Below are positions 35,596-44,568 of a stretch of 64,000 nucleotides of DNA, piece by piece. Made by a program: the position numbers and the translations under genes. Below the pieces are notes generated by a model. That model saw only the letters and a program-made list of their open reading frames with translations. It was not told where the DNA came from and did no database searches. Source of the stretch: Streptomyces sp. SID12501. Its GTDB lineage: Bacteria > Actinomycetota > Actinomycetes > Streptomycetales > Streptomycetaceae. The stretch spans positions 52,301-116,300 of the forward strand of contig NZ_JAAGLU010000034.1 of NCBI RefSeq assembly GCF_010550245.1, given 5' to 3'. Within the stretch, counting starts at the first letter, position 1. Each line of letters begins with the position of its first letter.

Positions 35596-36326
35596 CCATC
35601 ACCAACGGGGAAACGTCAGGCGGGGACACCGCACCACCACTGCTCGCGGCCCGCCGCCTGTCCAAGACGCACGGCAGGACGCCCGCCCTGCGCGGCGCCT
35701 CGGTCGAGTTGCGGGCCGGCGAGATCCTGGCCGTCACGGGGGCCAGCGGCAGCGGGAAGTCGACGCTGCTGCACTGTCTGGCGGGGATCGTCCGGCCGGA
35801 CATGGGCACCATCGAGTACGCCGGGGAGCGGCTCGACACACTGCCCGAACGGCGGCTGAGCGAGCTGCGGCGCACCGAGTTCGGGGTCGTCTTCCAGTTC
35901 GGGCAGCTGATTCCGGAGCTGACCGTCCTCGACAACGTGGCGCTGCCGCTGCTGCTCGCCGGGACCACGCGGGGAGCGGCGCACGAGCGGGCGGGCGAGT
36001 GGCTGGAGCGGTTCGGGGTCCTCGGGCAGCAGACGCTGCGGCCGGGCGAGCTGAGCGGCGGCCAGGCACAGCGCGTCTCGCTGGCCCGCGCCCTGGTCAC
36101 CGGCCCGAAGGTGGTCTTCGCGGACGAGCCGACCGGCGCGCTGGACTCCCTCGCGGGCGAGCAGGTGATGGTGGCGCTGACGCACACGGCCCGTGAGTCC
36201 GGCACGGCGGTCCTGCTGATCACGCACGACGCCCAGGTGGCGGCGTACGCGGACCGCGAGCTCAGGCTGAGCGACGGCGCCGTGGTCACCGACGGGGCCG
36301 AGACCTCGGCGGAGGTGGCCTCGTGA
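35592..36326 (+). CDS. ABC transporter ATP-binding protein (MacB/LolD-like)
   Basis: A 244-residue ABC ATPase: Walker A GASGSGKST, Q-loop VVFQFGQLIPELTVLDN, signature LSGGQAQR, Walker B VVFADEPTGALDS and LLITHDAQVA. The Q-loop and DEPTGALD are typical of the MacB/LolD/FtsE class that pairs with FtsX-like permeases, which matches the next gene. It overlaps both padR and the permease. Confidence 0.92.
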   Translation: MTITNGETSGGDTAPPLLAARRLSKTHGRTPALRGASVELRAGEILAVTGASGSGKSTLLHCLAGIVRPDMGTIEYAGERLDTLPERRLSELRRTEFGVVFQFGQLIPELTVLDNVALPLLLAGTTRGAAHERAGEWLERFGVLGQQTLRPGELSGGQAQRVSLARALVTGPKVVFADEPTGALDSLAGEQVMVALTHTARESGTAVLLITHDAQVAAYADRELRLSDGAVVTDGAETSAEVAS

Positions 36327-37717
36327 CATCGGCATCCGACGAGGTTTCCCGTAGGAGCCGTAAGGGCTCCCTGTGGGCCGATGTGCGGCTCGCCTGGCTG
36401 CTCACCCGGGGTTCCGACCGGCGGGAGTGGTGGCGGGTCGCGCTCACGGCGGTCGGGGCGGCGCTCGCCACCGGGTTCGCGCTGGCCGCCGTATCCATCG
36501 CCTCGATACGCGGGTTCCACTCCGTGGCCCTCGGCAACGGGCTGCTGGACCGGCCCGGGGAACGCTCCGGCATCGTCCTGACCCTCGTGCTGCTGCTCGT
36601 GCCGGTGCTCGGGTTCCTCGGGCAGTGCGCGCGGGTCGGGGCCGTGCACCGGGACCGGCGGCTGGCCGCGCTGCGGCTTGCGGGGGCCTGCGCGGCGCAG
36701 GTGCGGCGGATCGCGGCGCTGGAGACGGGGCTCGCCTGTCTGCTCGGCACGGCGCTCGCCACCGTGCCCTGCGTGCTGTTCCTGCGGGGCGAGTGGCGGC
36801 AGCCGCCGGCCCTCGTCTGGTTCGGGATGGCGCTGGTCGCGGCGGCCGTGCCGGTGCTGGGCGCGCTGGTGAGCGTACTGGCGCTGCGCCGCGTGGTCGC
36901 CTCGCCGCTGGGCCGGGTACGCCGGGTGCCCCCGCGCGAGGGGCGTGGTCCGGGGATGCCGGTCCCGATGGCGGCCCTGGGTCTGCTGTTCGTGGGGCTG
37001 CTGCTGGCGCCGGGCACGTTCGGCGGGTACGAGACCGCCCCGGTGCTGGTGTTCACCGTGGTGATCGGCACCGGGGTGGGCGCCCTGTGGCTGACCGGCG
37101 CCACCGCCCGGCGCACGGGGCGGATCCTGGCGGCCCGTACCGCCGATCCGGCGACGCTGATCGCGGCGGAGCGGCTGCGCGACGACCCGTGGGCCGCCGC
37201 CCGCACCCATGCGGCGGTACTGCTGGTGACCATCGTGGGCACCGGGTTCGTCGGCATCCGGGAGGTGCTGCTGACCTCGCTCCGCGACCGCGGCGAGCAC
37301 ATGCTGGCCGCGCCCATGTCCTTCTACACGACCGGCGTCGACCTGACCGGCGCCCCTGTCCTGGTCGCCCTGGTGATCACGCTCTGCGGGCTCGGTGTGG
37401 GCACCGCCGAGTCGGTGGCCAACCGCCGCCGGGGCCTGGCCGCGCAGACCGCCGCCGGAGTGCCGCGCGCGGTGCTCGGCCGGGCGTTGCTCCTGGAGAC
37501 GGCCCTGCCGCTGGCGCCGGCGATGCTGCTGGCGGGTGCCGGGGGCCTGCTGATCGGCACCGTGTTCGCGGGAATCGCCCACGACGGCAGTCGCTCGGTG
37601 CCGTACACGGCGCTGCTGGTCCCACCGGCGGTGTACGTGTGCTGTCTGCTCGCCGCGGCCACATCACTGCCGTTGCTGCGCCGTTCGGTGCATCCGGCGG
37701 AGCTCAGATACGTGTGA
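36323..37717 (+). CDS. FtsX-like ABC transporter permease
   Basis: A 464-residue membrane protein with about eight helices. The first follows RREWWRVALTAVGAALATGFALAAVS, and the last lie in the C-terminal half. FtsX-type features include RDRRLAALRLAGACAAQVRRIAALE, which resembles the family's coupling region. The start GTG overlaps the ATPase stop. Three-gene padR-ABC operons of this kind often confer export of antimicrobial compounds, but the substrate is unknown here. Confidence 0.87.
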   Translation: MTSASDEVSRRSRKGSLWADVRLAWLLTRGSDRREWWRVALTAVGAALATGFALAAVSIASIRGFHSVALGNGLLDRPGERSGIVLTLVLLLVPVLGFLGQCARVGAVHRDRRLAALRLAGACAAQVRRIAALETGLACLLGTALATVPCVLFLRGEWRQPPALVWFGMALVAAAVPVLGALVSVLALRRVVASPLGRVRRVPPREGRGPGMPVPMAALGLLFVGLLLAPGTFGGYETAPVLVFTVVIGTGVGALWLTGATARRTGRILAARTADPATLIAAERLRDDPWAAARTHAAVLLVTIVGTGFVGIREVLLTSLRDRGEHMLAAPMSFYTTGVDLTGAPVLVALVITLCGLGVGTAESVANRRRGLAAQTAAGVPRAVLGRALLLETALPLAPAMLLAGAGGLLIGTVFAGIAHDGSRSVPYTALLVPPAVYVCCLLAAATSLPLLRRSVHPAELRYV

Positions 37718-37744
37718 GCGGCCGGGCATGAGCCGGGCATGAGT

Positions 37745-37785
37745 GATCCGGCCCCCGGGGAACGGGGGTTCCCGGGGGCCGGATC
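37745..37785. terminator. Strong terminator after the padR-ABC operon
   Basis: GATCCGGCCCCCGGG (37745-37759) pairs perfectly with 37771-37785 around an 11-base loop. It lies between the convergent permease and HNH genes. Confidence 0.93.
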
Positions 37786-37879
37786 GCATCCGTACCGCAC
37801 AGACAACTCGTACAGGTGTTCGGGTACTGCATATTCAGACCGTATTCAAGCCGTATTCAGGTATATGAAAGCCCGGACG

Positions 37880-38416
37880 TCAGGCTGAGATGCCGTCGAT
37901 CCGGGCCATCGCGTCGTCCGCGCCGTACGGCTGCAGGTACGGCAGCCAGCGCGGGTCCCTGTGTCCGGTGCCGATGATGCGCCAGGCGAGACCGGTGGGC
38001 GGGGCGGGTTTGTGGCGCAGTCGCCAGCCGATCTCGAAGAGATGTCGGTCGGCCTTGGTGTGGTTGCAGCGACGGCATGACGCCACCACGTTGTCCCAGC
38101 GGTGCTGACCGCCACGGGACTTCGGGATGACGTGGTCGACGCTGGTCGCGGCGGCGCCGCAGTACATGCACCGGCCGCCGTCGCGGGCGAACAGCGCCCT
38201 ACGGGTCAGTGGAACGGGCCCCCTGTAAGGGACCCGTACGAACCTCTTCAGCCGGACCACGCTGGGTGCGGGGACAGTAACGGTCGCGCTGTGCATGAAG
38301 GCGCCCGACTCCTCCAGGGAGACAGCCTTGTTCTCCAGGACGAGGACGAGCGCGCGGCGGAGCGGTACGACGCCGAGTGGCTCGTACGACGCGTTGAGTA
38401 CCAGGACATGCGGCAC
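37880..38416 (-). CDS. HNH endonuclease
   Basis: A 178-residue protein with an HNH zinc-finger nuclease: CMYCG, then TSVDHVIPKSRGGQHRWDNVVASC and RRCNHTKADR. This group (start VPHVLVLNASYEPLGVV) is common as a single chromosomal gene in actinobacteria and is not part of a phage. GTG 38416 has AAGGAGG upstream. The frame upstream to 38539 is not supported. The physiological role is not known. Confidence 0.87.
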   Translation of the reverse strand: MPHVLVLNASYEPLGVVPLRRALVLVLENKAVSLEESGAFMHSATVTVPAPSVVRLKRFVRVPYRGPVPLTRRALFARDGGRCMYCGAAATSVDHVIPKSRGGQHRWDNVVASCRRCNHTKADRHLFEIGWRLRHKPAPPTGLAWRIIGTGHRDPRWLPYLQPYGADDAMARIDGISA

Positions 38417-38750
38417 GGATGCCTCCTTGGGCGTCGGCGGCACGTGGCTCGCGCCGGGACGATCTGTAGTCAGTCTCCCCTCTCGCCCGGCGGCTGCGCC
38501 ACCACGTCCCGGTAACGGGCTGGGAGTGTTTTCGACCACACCTTGCGTTCACGACCCGGGACCACACCCTCTTCATCCCCAGGTGAGCACGGTCTCTCCC
38601 CCGAACATGGCGCCGATCCGCTCACGTTGCCCCGTTAGTGTGGTGGATCTGCCCTCCGGTGACCTTTCCGTGACCTGAATGACGGGCTCGACGACGAGCC
38701 GACCGACGTAACCATCCGTACCGGGGGCAGGCCGCTCTGGAGGTACCCCC

Positions 38751-39854
38751 GTGTCATTGCCCGCCGTCCTACTGGCCGCCGGTTCGTCGCCGTCACCGAC
38801 TCCCACGGAGTCACCGACCGCGTTGGTCCCGTCGCTCCAGGACGCCCAGGAGAGCGCGACGAACGCCGCCAGCTGGGTCGAGCAGAACTGGTCCACCTGG
38901 CTGGCGATCGGCCTCAAGGTCCTGCTGATCATGGTGATCGCGGTAGCGCTGAGAGTGGCGGTCCGGCGGGCGATCACCAAGCTGATAGAGCGCATGAACC
39001 GCACGGTCCAGGTGGCCGACGGCCCGGCCGGCGGCACGGCGTTGGGCAGCCTGCTGGTCAATGTCGAGCGCCGCCGTCAGCGCTCCCAGGCGATCGGTTC
39101 CGTGCTGCGCTCGGTGGCGAGCTTCATCATCCTGGGCACCGCCGCCCTGATGGTCCTCTCCGCCTTCCAGATCAACCTGGCCCCGCTGCTGGCCTCCGCC
39201 GGTGTCGCGGGCGTGGCGATCGGTTTCGGCGCCCGCAACCTGGTGACGGACTTCCTCTCCGGCGTGTTCATGATCCTGGAGGACCAGTACGGCGTCGGCG
39301 ACACGATCGACGCGGGGGTCGCGTCGGGCGAGGTGATCGAGGTCGGCCTGCGCGTGACGAAGCTGCGCGGCGACCAGGGCGAGATCTGGTACGTCCGGAA
39401 CGGCGAGGTCAAGCGCATCGGCAACCTCTCCCAGGGCTGGGCGACAGCCGGCGTCGACGTGACCGTCCGCACGGACGAGGACCTCGACCGGCTGAAGGCG
39501 ACGCTCGCCGAGGTCACCGAGAAGATGAGCCGGGAAGAGCCCTGGAACGAGCTGCTGTGGGGCCCGATCGAGAGTCTGGGCCTGGACAGCGTCCTCCTGG
39601 ACTCGATGGTGATCCGGCTCACGGCGAAGACGATGCCGGGCAAGTCCCTGACGGTGGAACGCGAACTGCGCTGGCGCGTCAAGCGGGCCCTGGACGCGGT
39701 GGGCATCCGCATCGTCGGCGGCACCACGGTCATCCCGGAGGAGGAGCCCCTGGACCCGACGGCAGCGGTCGCGGCCCCCTCGGTGTACTCCAACACCGGC
39801 TCCCCCCAGGCGGAGGCGGCCTCCCCGATCACACCGGCGCGGTCCGTCCGGTAG
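38751..39854 (+). CDS. MscS-family mechanosensitive ion channel
   Basis: A 367-residue membrane protein. The pore-lining helix region APLLASAGVAGVAIGFGARNLVTDFLSGVFMILEDQYGVGDTID matches MscS TM3 and the following beta domain. Three helices are predicted (about 45-70, 120-140 and 145-175). A Pro/Ser-rich C-terminus follows. It protects against sudden osmotic downshift. GTG 38751 has GGAGGT about eight bases upstream. Confidence 0.9.
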   Translation: MSLPAVLLAAGSSPSPTPTESPTALVPSLQDAQESATNAASWVEQNWSTWLAIGLKVLLIMVIAVALRVAVRRAITKLIERMNRTVQVADGPAGGTALGSLLVNVERRRQRSQAIGSVLRSVASFIILGTAALMVLSAFQINLAPLLASAGVAGVAIGFGARNLVTDFLSGVFMILEDQYGVGDTIDAGVASGEVIEVGLRVTKLRGDQGEIWYVRNGEVKRIGNLSQGWATAGVDVTVRTDEDLDRLKATLAEVTEKMSREEPWNELLWGPIESLGLDSVLLDSMVIRLTAKTMPGKSLTVERELRWRVKRALDAVGIRIVGGTTVIPEEEPLDPTAAVAAPSVYSNTGSPQAEAASPITPARSVR

Positions 39855-39887
39855 GCGCTACGAGACCCACGGCAGCCTGTACTGGAG

Positions 39888-39918
39888 AGGCGGCGTCCCC
39901 GATTCGGGGGCGCCGCCT
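39888..39918 (+). terminator. Rho-independent terminator of the MscS gene
   Basis: AGGCGGCGTCCCC (39888-39900) pairs with 39906-39918 around GATTC, one T:G pair, and is followed by TTTTCTC. Confidence 0.95.
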
Positions 39919-39943
39919 TTTCTCATTGCCCTCTCATTGCCCC

Positions 39944-39973
39944 TTGACATCCCCCTTGGTCCGGTTCTATCTT
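39944..39973 (+). promoter_or_regulatory. Promoter of the ROK-led sugar operon
   Basis: TTGACA (39944-39949) and TATCTT (39968-39973) with an 18-bp spacer fit a housekeeping sigma promoter. Predicted start is near 39980, some 70 bases before the ATG of the ROK gene. Confidence 0.75.
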
Positions 39974-39985
39974 CTCGCCATCCGA

Positions 39986-40000
39986 TAGGAAACCTTCCTA
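39986..40000. promoter_or_regulatory. Candidate ROK operator TAGGAA-N3-TTCCTA
   Basis: A perfect inverted repeat lies just downstream of the predicted transcription start, where a bound repressor would block transcription. GGAAA/TTTCC-containing palindromes are typical of actinobacterial ROK sugar regulators. Autoregulation by the next gene is likely. Confidence 0.7.
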
Positions 40001-40053
40001 ACAGTCATCACCCTTGTGAAAAGCTGGGCACGGAAAGGCAGGTGCAGTCACCC

Positions 40054-41265
40054 ATGGCAGGAACCGCAGGCACGCCCGGCACCCCCAGCGTCCTGCGCGC
40101 CATGAACGACCGGGCCGCCCTGGACCTGCTCCTGGAGCACGGCCCCCTGTCCCGCACCCGGATCGGCAAGCTCACCGGTCTCTCCAAGCCGACCGCCTCA
40201 CAGCTCCTCGCCCGCCTGGAAGCGGCGGGGCTGGTACTGGCGACCGGCACCACCGAGGGCCGCCCCGGCCCCAACGCCCAGCTGTACGAGGTCAACCCGA
40301 CCGCCGCGTACGCCGCCGGGCTCGACGTCACCCCCGAACGCGTCCTCGCCTCGGTCGCCGACATCACCGGCCGGACCGTGGGCGCGTTCGAACTGCCCAC
40401 CCCCGGCAAACGCCCCGCCAGGCCCGTCGTCCAACAGGTCACCGACGCCCTGGACGGTGCCGTCAAGGCGGCCGGGCTGGCCCGGTCCGACCTCCGGCGG
40501 CTCGTCATCGGAACGCCGGGCGCCTTCGACCCCGGCACCGGCCGGCTGCGCTACGCCGCACACCTCCCGGGCTGGCACTCCCCGGCCCTCCTCGACGAAC
40601 TCGCCGCCGCGCTGCCGATGCCGGTGGAGTACGAGAACGACGTGAACCTCGTCGCCATCGCCGAACAACGGCTCGGCGCGGCCAGAGGGCACGACGACTT
40701 CGTACTGCTCTGGAACGAGGGCGGACTCGGTGCCGCGCTCGTCCTCGGCGGCCGACTGCACCGCGGCTGGACCGGCGGCGCCGGCGAGGTCGGCTTCCTG
40801 CCCGTGCCGGGCACACCCCTCGTCCGGCAGGTCAGCAGGGCCGGCAGCGGCGGCTACCAGGAGCTGGCCGGTTCACAGGTCATCCCCCGGCTCGCCCGTG
40901 AGCTGGGCATCAGCCCCGTCCCGAACGGCCCGTACGCCGAGGTCGCCGCCGCCGTCGTCGCCCAGGCCGCCGACATCAACGCGGGCCCGCACAGGCGGCT
41001 CCTCGAAACGTACGCGACCGGCCTGGCCACCGGTCTGGCCTCGCTCGTCTCCGTCCTCGACCCCGAACTCGTCGTCCTCAGCGGCGCCTCCCTCACCGCG
41101 GGCGGCGAACCCCTGCGCGCTCTGGTCCAGGCCGAGCTGGAGGAACTGGCCGCGGCCCGGCCCCGGCTGGTCGTGGGCGACGTACGCGAACACCCCGTGC
41201 TGCGGGGCGCGTTGGAGAGCGCCCTCGCGGCAACCCGCGACGAGGTATTCGACACCTCCCGCTGA
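40054..41265 (+). CDS. ROK-family transcriptional regulator of the sugar operon
   Basis: A 403-residue ROK protein with the helix-turn-helix at residues 20-75 (LLLEHGPLSRTRIGKLTGLSKPTASQLLARLEAAG) and the kinase-like fold including VIGTPGAFDPGTG and YENDVNLVAIAEQ. Where typical ROK proteins have CxCGxxGCxE for zinc, this has GEVGFLPVPGTPLV followed by no Cys, so the zinc site is missing. It heads the operon encoding the importer, glycosidase and kinase. ATG 40054 has AAAGGCAGG upstream. Confidence 0.85.
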   Translation: MAGTAGTPGTPSVLRAMNDRAALDLLLEHGPLSRTRIGKLTGLSKPTASQLLARLEAAGLVLATGTTEGRPGPNAQLYEVNPTAAYAAGLDVTPERVLASVADITGRTVGAFELPTPGKRPARPVVQQVTDALDGAVKAAGLARSDLRRLVIGTPGAFDPGTGRLRYAAHLPGWHSPALLDELAAALPMPVEYENDVNLVAIAEQRLGAARGHDDFVLLWNEGGLGAALVLGGRLHRGWTGGAGEVGFLPVPGTPLVRQVSRAGSGGYQELAGSQVIPRLARELGISPVPNGPYAEVAAAVVAQAADINAGPHRRLLETYATGLATGLASLVSVLDPELVVLSGASLTAGGEPLRALVQAELEELAAARPRLVVGDVREHPVLRGALESALAATRDEVFDTSR

Positions 41266-41357
41266 GCGCCCCCCTCTTCCTGATTCACCTCTCACCCTCA
41301 CGCCTCACCCCTCACCAGTCCCGTGCCCTGCTTCGCCCTTCCCTGGGAGACCTCACC

Positions 41358-42695
41358 ATGCCCGGAATATCAAGAAAAGTCGCCGCCGCACTCGCCGTTT
41401 CCGCCTCGACGGCCCTCCTCGCCACGGCCTGTACGGGCCAGTCCTCATCGGACAGCCAGGACGACGCCTCCAAGGACACGACCATCACCTTCTGGCACGC
41501 CTGGAGCGCGCCGAACGAAGTGGCGGGCGTGAAGGCGCTGATCGCCGGCTTCGAGAAGGCCCACCCCAACATCCACGTGAACGTCGTCGGCAACATGACC
41601 GACGACAAGTTGAACCAGGCGCTGCGCGCGGGCGGCAGCAAGGCACCCGACGTGATCTCCTCGTTCACCACCAACGGTGTCGGCAAGTTCTGCTCGTCGG
41701 GCGCGCTGGTCGACCTCAACCCGCTCTTCGAGAAGGCGGGCATCGACCCGGCGACGACCTTCCCCAAGGCAATGAGCGAGTACACCCAGTACGACGGCAA
41801 CCGCTGCGCCGTCCCGCTGCTCGGCGACGCCTACGGCCTCTACTACAACAAGACCGCCTTCAAGGCGGCCGGGATCGCGGACCCGCCGAAGACCTGGTCC
41901 GAGTTCGAGGCCGACGCCAAGAAGCTGACCATCAGCAAGGGCGACACCTACTCCCAGCTCGGCTTCATGCCGAACTACCACGGCTGGGAGACGACCACCG
42001 AGCACTACATGGGCCAGTTCGGGCCGACGTACTTCGACGCGTCCGGCAAGTCGACGGTCGCCACCGACCCTGCCGTCGCCGACGCCTTCGCCGTGCAGAA
42101 GAAGCTGGTCGACGACCTCGGCGGCTTCAAGAAACTGGAGAAGTTCCGCTCCGGCCTCGGTGACGAGTGGGGCCCCAAGCACCCCTTCCAGACCGGCCAG
42201 GTGGCCATGCAGCTGGACGGCGAGTGGCGTCTGGGCATGGCCCTGGACGCGAAGCCCGACTTCGAGATCGGCGTCGCCCCGCTGCCCGTGCCCGACGACC
42301 AGGCCGACCAGTACGGCAAGGGCTACATCACCGGCACCATCGCGGGCATCGCCGCCACCAGCAAGAAGCAGAACGCGGCCTGGGAACTGGTGAAGTACAT
42401 CACCACCGACACGGACGCGGTGGTCGGCTTCTCCAACGCGATCCACAACGTGCCCTCCACGCTCGCGGCCCTGAAGTCCCCGAAGCTGAAGTACGACCCG
42501 CGCTTCAAGACCTTCCTCGACATCGCCGCGGACCCCAACTCGACCACCTCGCCGGCCTCGATCAACGGCGGCGTCTACCTCACCACCATCCAGCAGCTCG
42601 GCTACGACTACGAGAGCGGCAAAGTCACCGACCTGCAGGCAGGCCTGAAGAAGGCGGCGGAGCAGATCGACACGGACATCGCGCAGGCGAAGTAG
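41358..42695 (+). CDS. Sugar ABC transporter substrate-binding lipoprotein
   Basis: A 445-residue family-1 extracellular solute-binding protein. A signal peptide ends at a lipobox Cys (ALLATAC). TITFWHAWSAPNEVAGVKALIAGFEKAHP and VPLLGDAYGLYYNKTAFKAAG are hallmarks of oligosaccharide-binding proteins. It is held at the outer membrane face and feeds the two permeases downstream. The ATPase is not encoded here; Streptomyces often share the MsiK ATPase among such importers. Confidence 0.9.
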   Translation: MPGISRKVAAALAVSASTALLATACTGQSSSDSQDDASKDTTITFWHAWSAPNEVAGVKALIAGFEKAHPNIHVNVVGNMTDDKLNQALRAGGSKAPDVISSFTTNGVGKFCSSGALVDLNPLFEKAGIDPATTFPKAMSEYTQYDGNRCAVPLLGDAYGLYYNKTAFKAAGIADPPKTWSEFEADAKKLTISKGDTYSQLGFMPNYHGWETTTEHYMGQFGPTYFDASGKSTVATDPAVADAFAVQKKLVDDLGGFKKLEKFRSGLGDEWGPKHPFQTGQVAMQLDGEWRLGMALDAKPDFEIGVAPLPVPDDQADQYGKGYITGTIAGIAATSKKQNAAWELVKYITTDTDAVVGFSNAIHNVPSTLAALKSPKLKYDPRFKTFLDIAADPNSTTSPASINGGVYLTTIQQLGYDYESGKVTDLQAGLKKAAEQIDTDIAQAK

Positions 42696-42697
42696 CC

Positions 42698-43642
42698 ATG
42701 GCCACCACCTACACCCTGCGGGCGAAGCACCGGCGTTCGAGGCTGCGCACCCTCGCCTTCCTCTCGCCCTGGCTGATCGGTTTCGCGGTCTTCTTCGCTT
42801 ACCCGATGATCTCGACGGTCTACTTCTCGTTCATGCACTACGACGGCTTCAAGCCGCCGACCTGGGTCGGGACGAAGAACTGGAAGTACGTCTTCGAGTC
42901 CTACCCCTACTTCTGGCCCGCCCTGCGCAACACGCTCTGGCTGGTCGTGATCATGGTGAGCCTCCGCGTCCTGTTCGGACTCGGGATCGGCCTGCTCATC
43001 ACAAAGATCAAGACGGGTACGGGCGTCTTCCGCACCCTCTTCTACCTGCCCTACCTGGCCCCGCCGGTCGCCGCGACCATGGCGTTCGCGTTCCTCCTCA
43101 ACCCCGGTACGGGACCGGTCAACTCCATCCTGGAGAAGATCGGCATCCCGGCCCCGGGCTGGTTCAACGACCCCAGCTGGTCCAAGCCGGCCCTCACGCT
43201 GATGTTCCTGTGGGGCATCGGCGACCTGATGGTCATCTTCATGGCCGCGCTGCTCGACGTACCGAAGGAGCAGTACGAGGCGGCGCAGCTGGACGGCGCG
43301 TCGGCGTGGCAGCGGTTCCGGTTCGTCACCCTGCCCAACATCTCGCCGATCATCATGTTCGCGGTCGTCACCGGCGTGATCGCGGCGATGCAGTGCTACA
43401 CCCAGCCACTCATCGCCGGAAAGGTCGCCTCGGGTGTGATCCAGGGCGCGGGCACGTCGTTCGAGCCCGGCTACCCCGAGCACTCCACGCTCACCCTCCC
43501 CCAACTCGTCTACAACCTCGGCTTCCAGCGCTTCGACTACGGCTCCGCCTGTGTCGTCGCCCTGGTGCTGTTCGCCCTGTCGATGGCGTTCACCGCGCTG
43601 CTGATGCGGCGCCGGGGCGGTCTCATCCAGGCAGGTGACTGA
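42698..43642 (+). CDS. Sugar ABC transporter permease 1 (MalF-like)
   Basis: A 314-residue permease with six helices and the EAA loop (EQYEAAQLDGASAWQRFRFVTLPNISP). The start ATG is two bases after the lipoprotein stop. It forms the channel with the next gene's product. Confidence 0.9.
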   Translation: MATTYTLRAKHRRSRLRTLAFLSPWLIGFAVFFAYPMISTVYFSFMHYDGFKPPTWVGTKNWKYVFESYPYFWPALRNTLWLVVIMVSLRVLFGLGIGLLITKIKTGTGVFRTLFYLPYLAPPVAATMAFAFLLNPGTGPVNSILEKIGIPAPGWFNDPSWSKPALTLMFLWGIGDLMVIFMAALLDVPKEQYEAAQLDGASAWQRFRFVTLPNISPIIMFAVVTGVIAAMQCYTQPLIAGKVASGVIQGAGTSFEPGYPEHSTLTLPQLVYNLGFQRFDYGSACVVALVLFALSMAFTALLMRRRGGLIQAGD

Positions 43643-43643
43643 C

Positions 43644-44561
43644 ATGGCCCAGGACACAGTTCAGGACACGGCTCAACTACTTGAACGGCCCGTGGAGTTG
43701 AAGGCCCCCGCCTCACCTGCCGAGCGCACGGCCCGCCGCAAGGCGTTCCTGGAATGGATCGCGGTCCACTCCCTCGGCGTCGCGGCGGCCCTCTTCTTCA
43801 CCCTGCCCTTCGTGTTCGTGTTCCTGACCTCCCTGATGAGCGACTCGCAGGCACTCGGCCGGGACCTGATCCCGCACACCTGGGAATGGTCCAACTACCG
43901 CAAGGTGTTCGACACCCCGGGCTTCCTGACCTGGTGGAAGAACACGCTGATCTACGCCGGCCTCGGCACCGCCTTGACCGTCGTCTCCTCCGTGCCCGTG
44001 GCATACGCGCTCGCCAAGTTCCGCTTCCGGGGCCGGAATCTGACACTCATGCTGGTGATCTCGATGATGATGCTGCCTCCCCAGGTGGTCGTCATCCCGA
44101 TGTACCTGTTCTGGGCGAAGCAACTGGACCTGTCCGGCACGCTGTGGCCGATGATCATCCCGCTGGCGTTCGGCGACGCGTTCTCGATCTTCCTGCTGCG
44201 CCAGTTCCTGATGACCATCCCGGGCGAGTACGTGGACGCGGCCAAGGTGGACGGCTGCGGTGATCTGCGCACCCTGCTGAGGGTCGTCCTGCCGATGGCG
44301 AAGCCCGGCATCGCCGCCATCGCCCTCTTCCAGTTCTTCAACGCCTGGAACGACTACTTCGGGCCCCAGATCTACGCCTCCGAGAACCCGGGCGCGTGGA
44401 CCCTGTCCTACGGCCTGGAGTCCTTCAAGGGCGCCCACCACACCGACTGGAACCTCACCATGGCCGCGACCGTGCTGGTCCTGGCCCCCGTACTCCTCGT
44501 GTTCTTCTTCGCCCAGAAGGCGTTCGTCGAAGGCGTCACTCTCACCGGCGTAAAGGGTTGA
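43644..44561 (+). CDS. Sugar ABC transporter permease 2 (MalG-like)
   Basis: A 305-residue permease with six helices. The EAA loop is PGEYVDAAKVDGCGDLRTLLRVVLPMAKPG. ATG 43644 was chosen over GTG 43635 because AGGTGA lies five bases upstream and the first option overlaps the previous stop. It partners with permease 1. Confidence 0.9.
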   Translation: MAQDTVQDTAQLLERPVELKAPASPAERTARRKAFLEWIAVHSLGVAAALFFTLPFVFVFLTSLMSDSQALGRDLIPHTWEWSNYRKVFDTPGFLTWWKNTLIYAGLGTALTVVSSVPVAYALAKFRFRGRNLTLMLVISMMMLPPQVVVIPMYLFWAKQLDLSGTLWPMIIPLAFGDAFSIFLLRQFLMTIPGEYVDAAKVDGCGDLRTLLRVVLPMAKPGIAAIALFQFFNAWNDYFGPQIYASENPGAWTLSYGLESFKGAHHTDWNLTMAATVLVLAPVLLVFFFAQKAFVEGVTLTGVKG

Positions 44562-44568
44562 TCCACAC

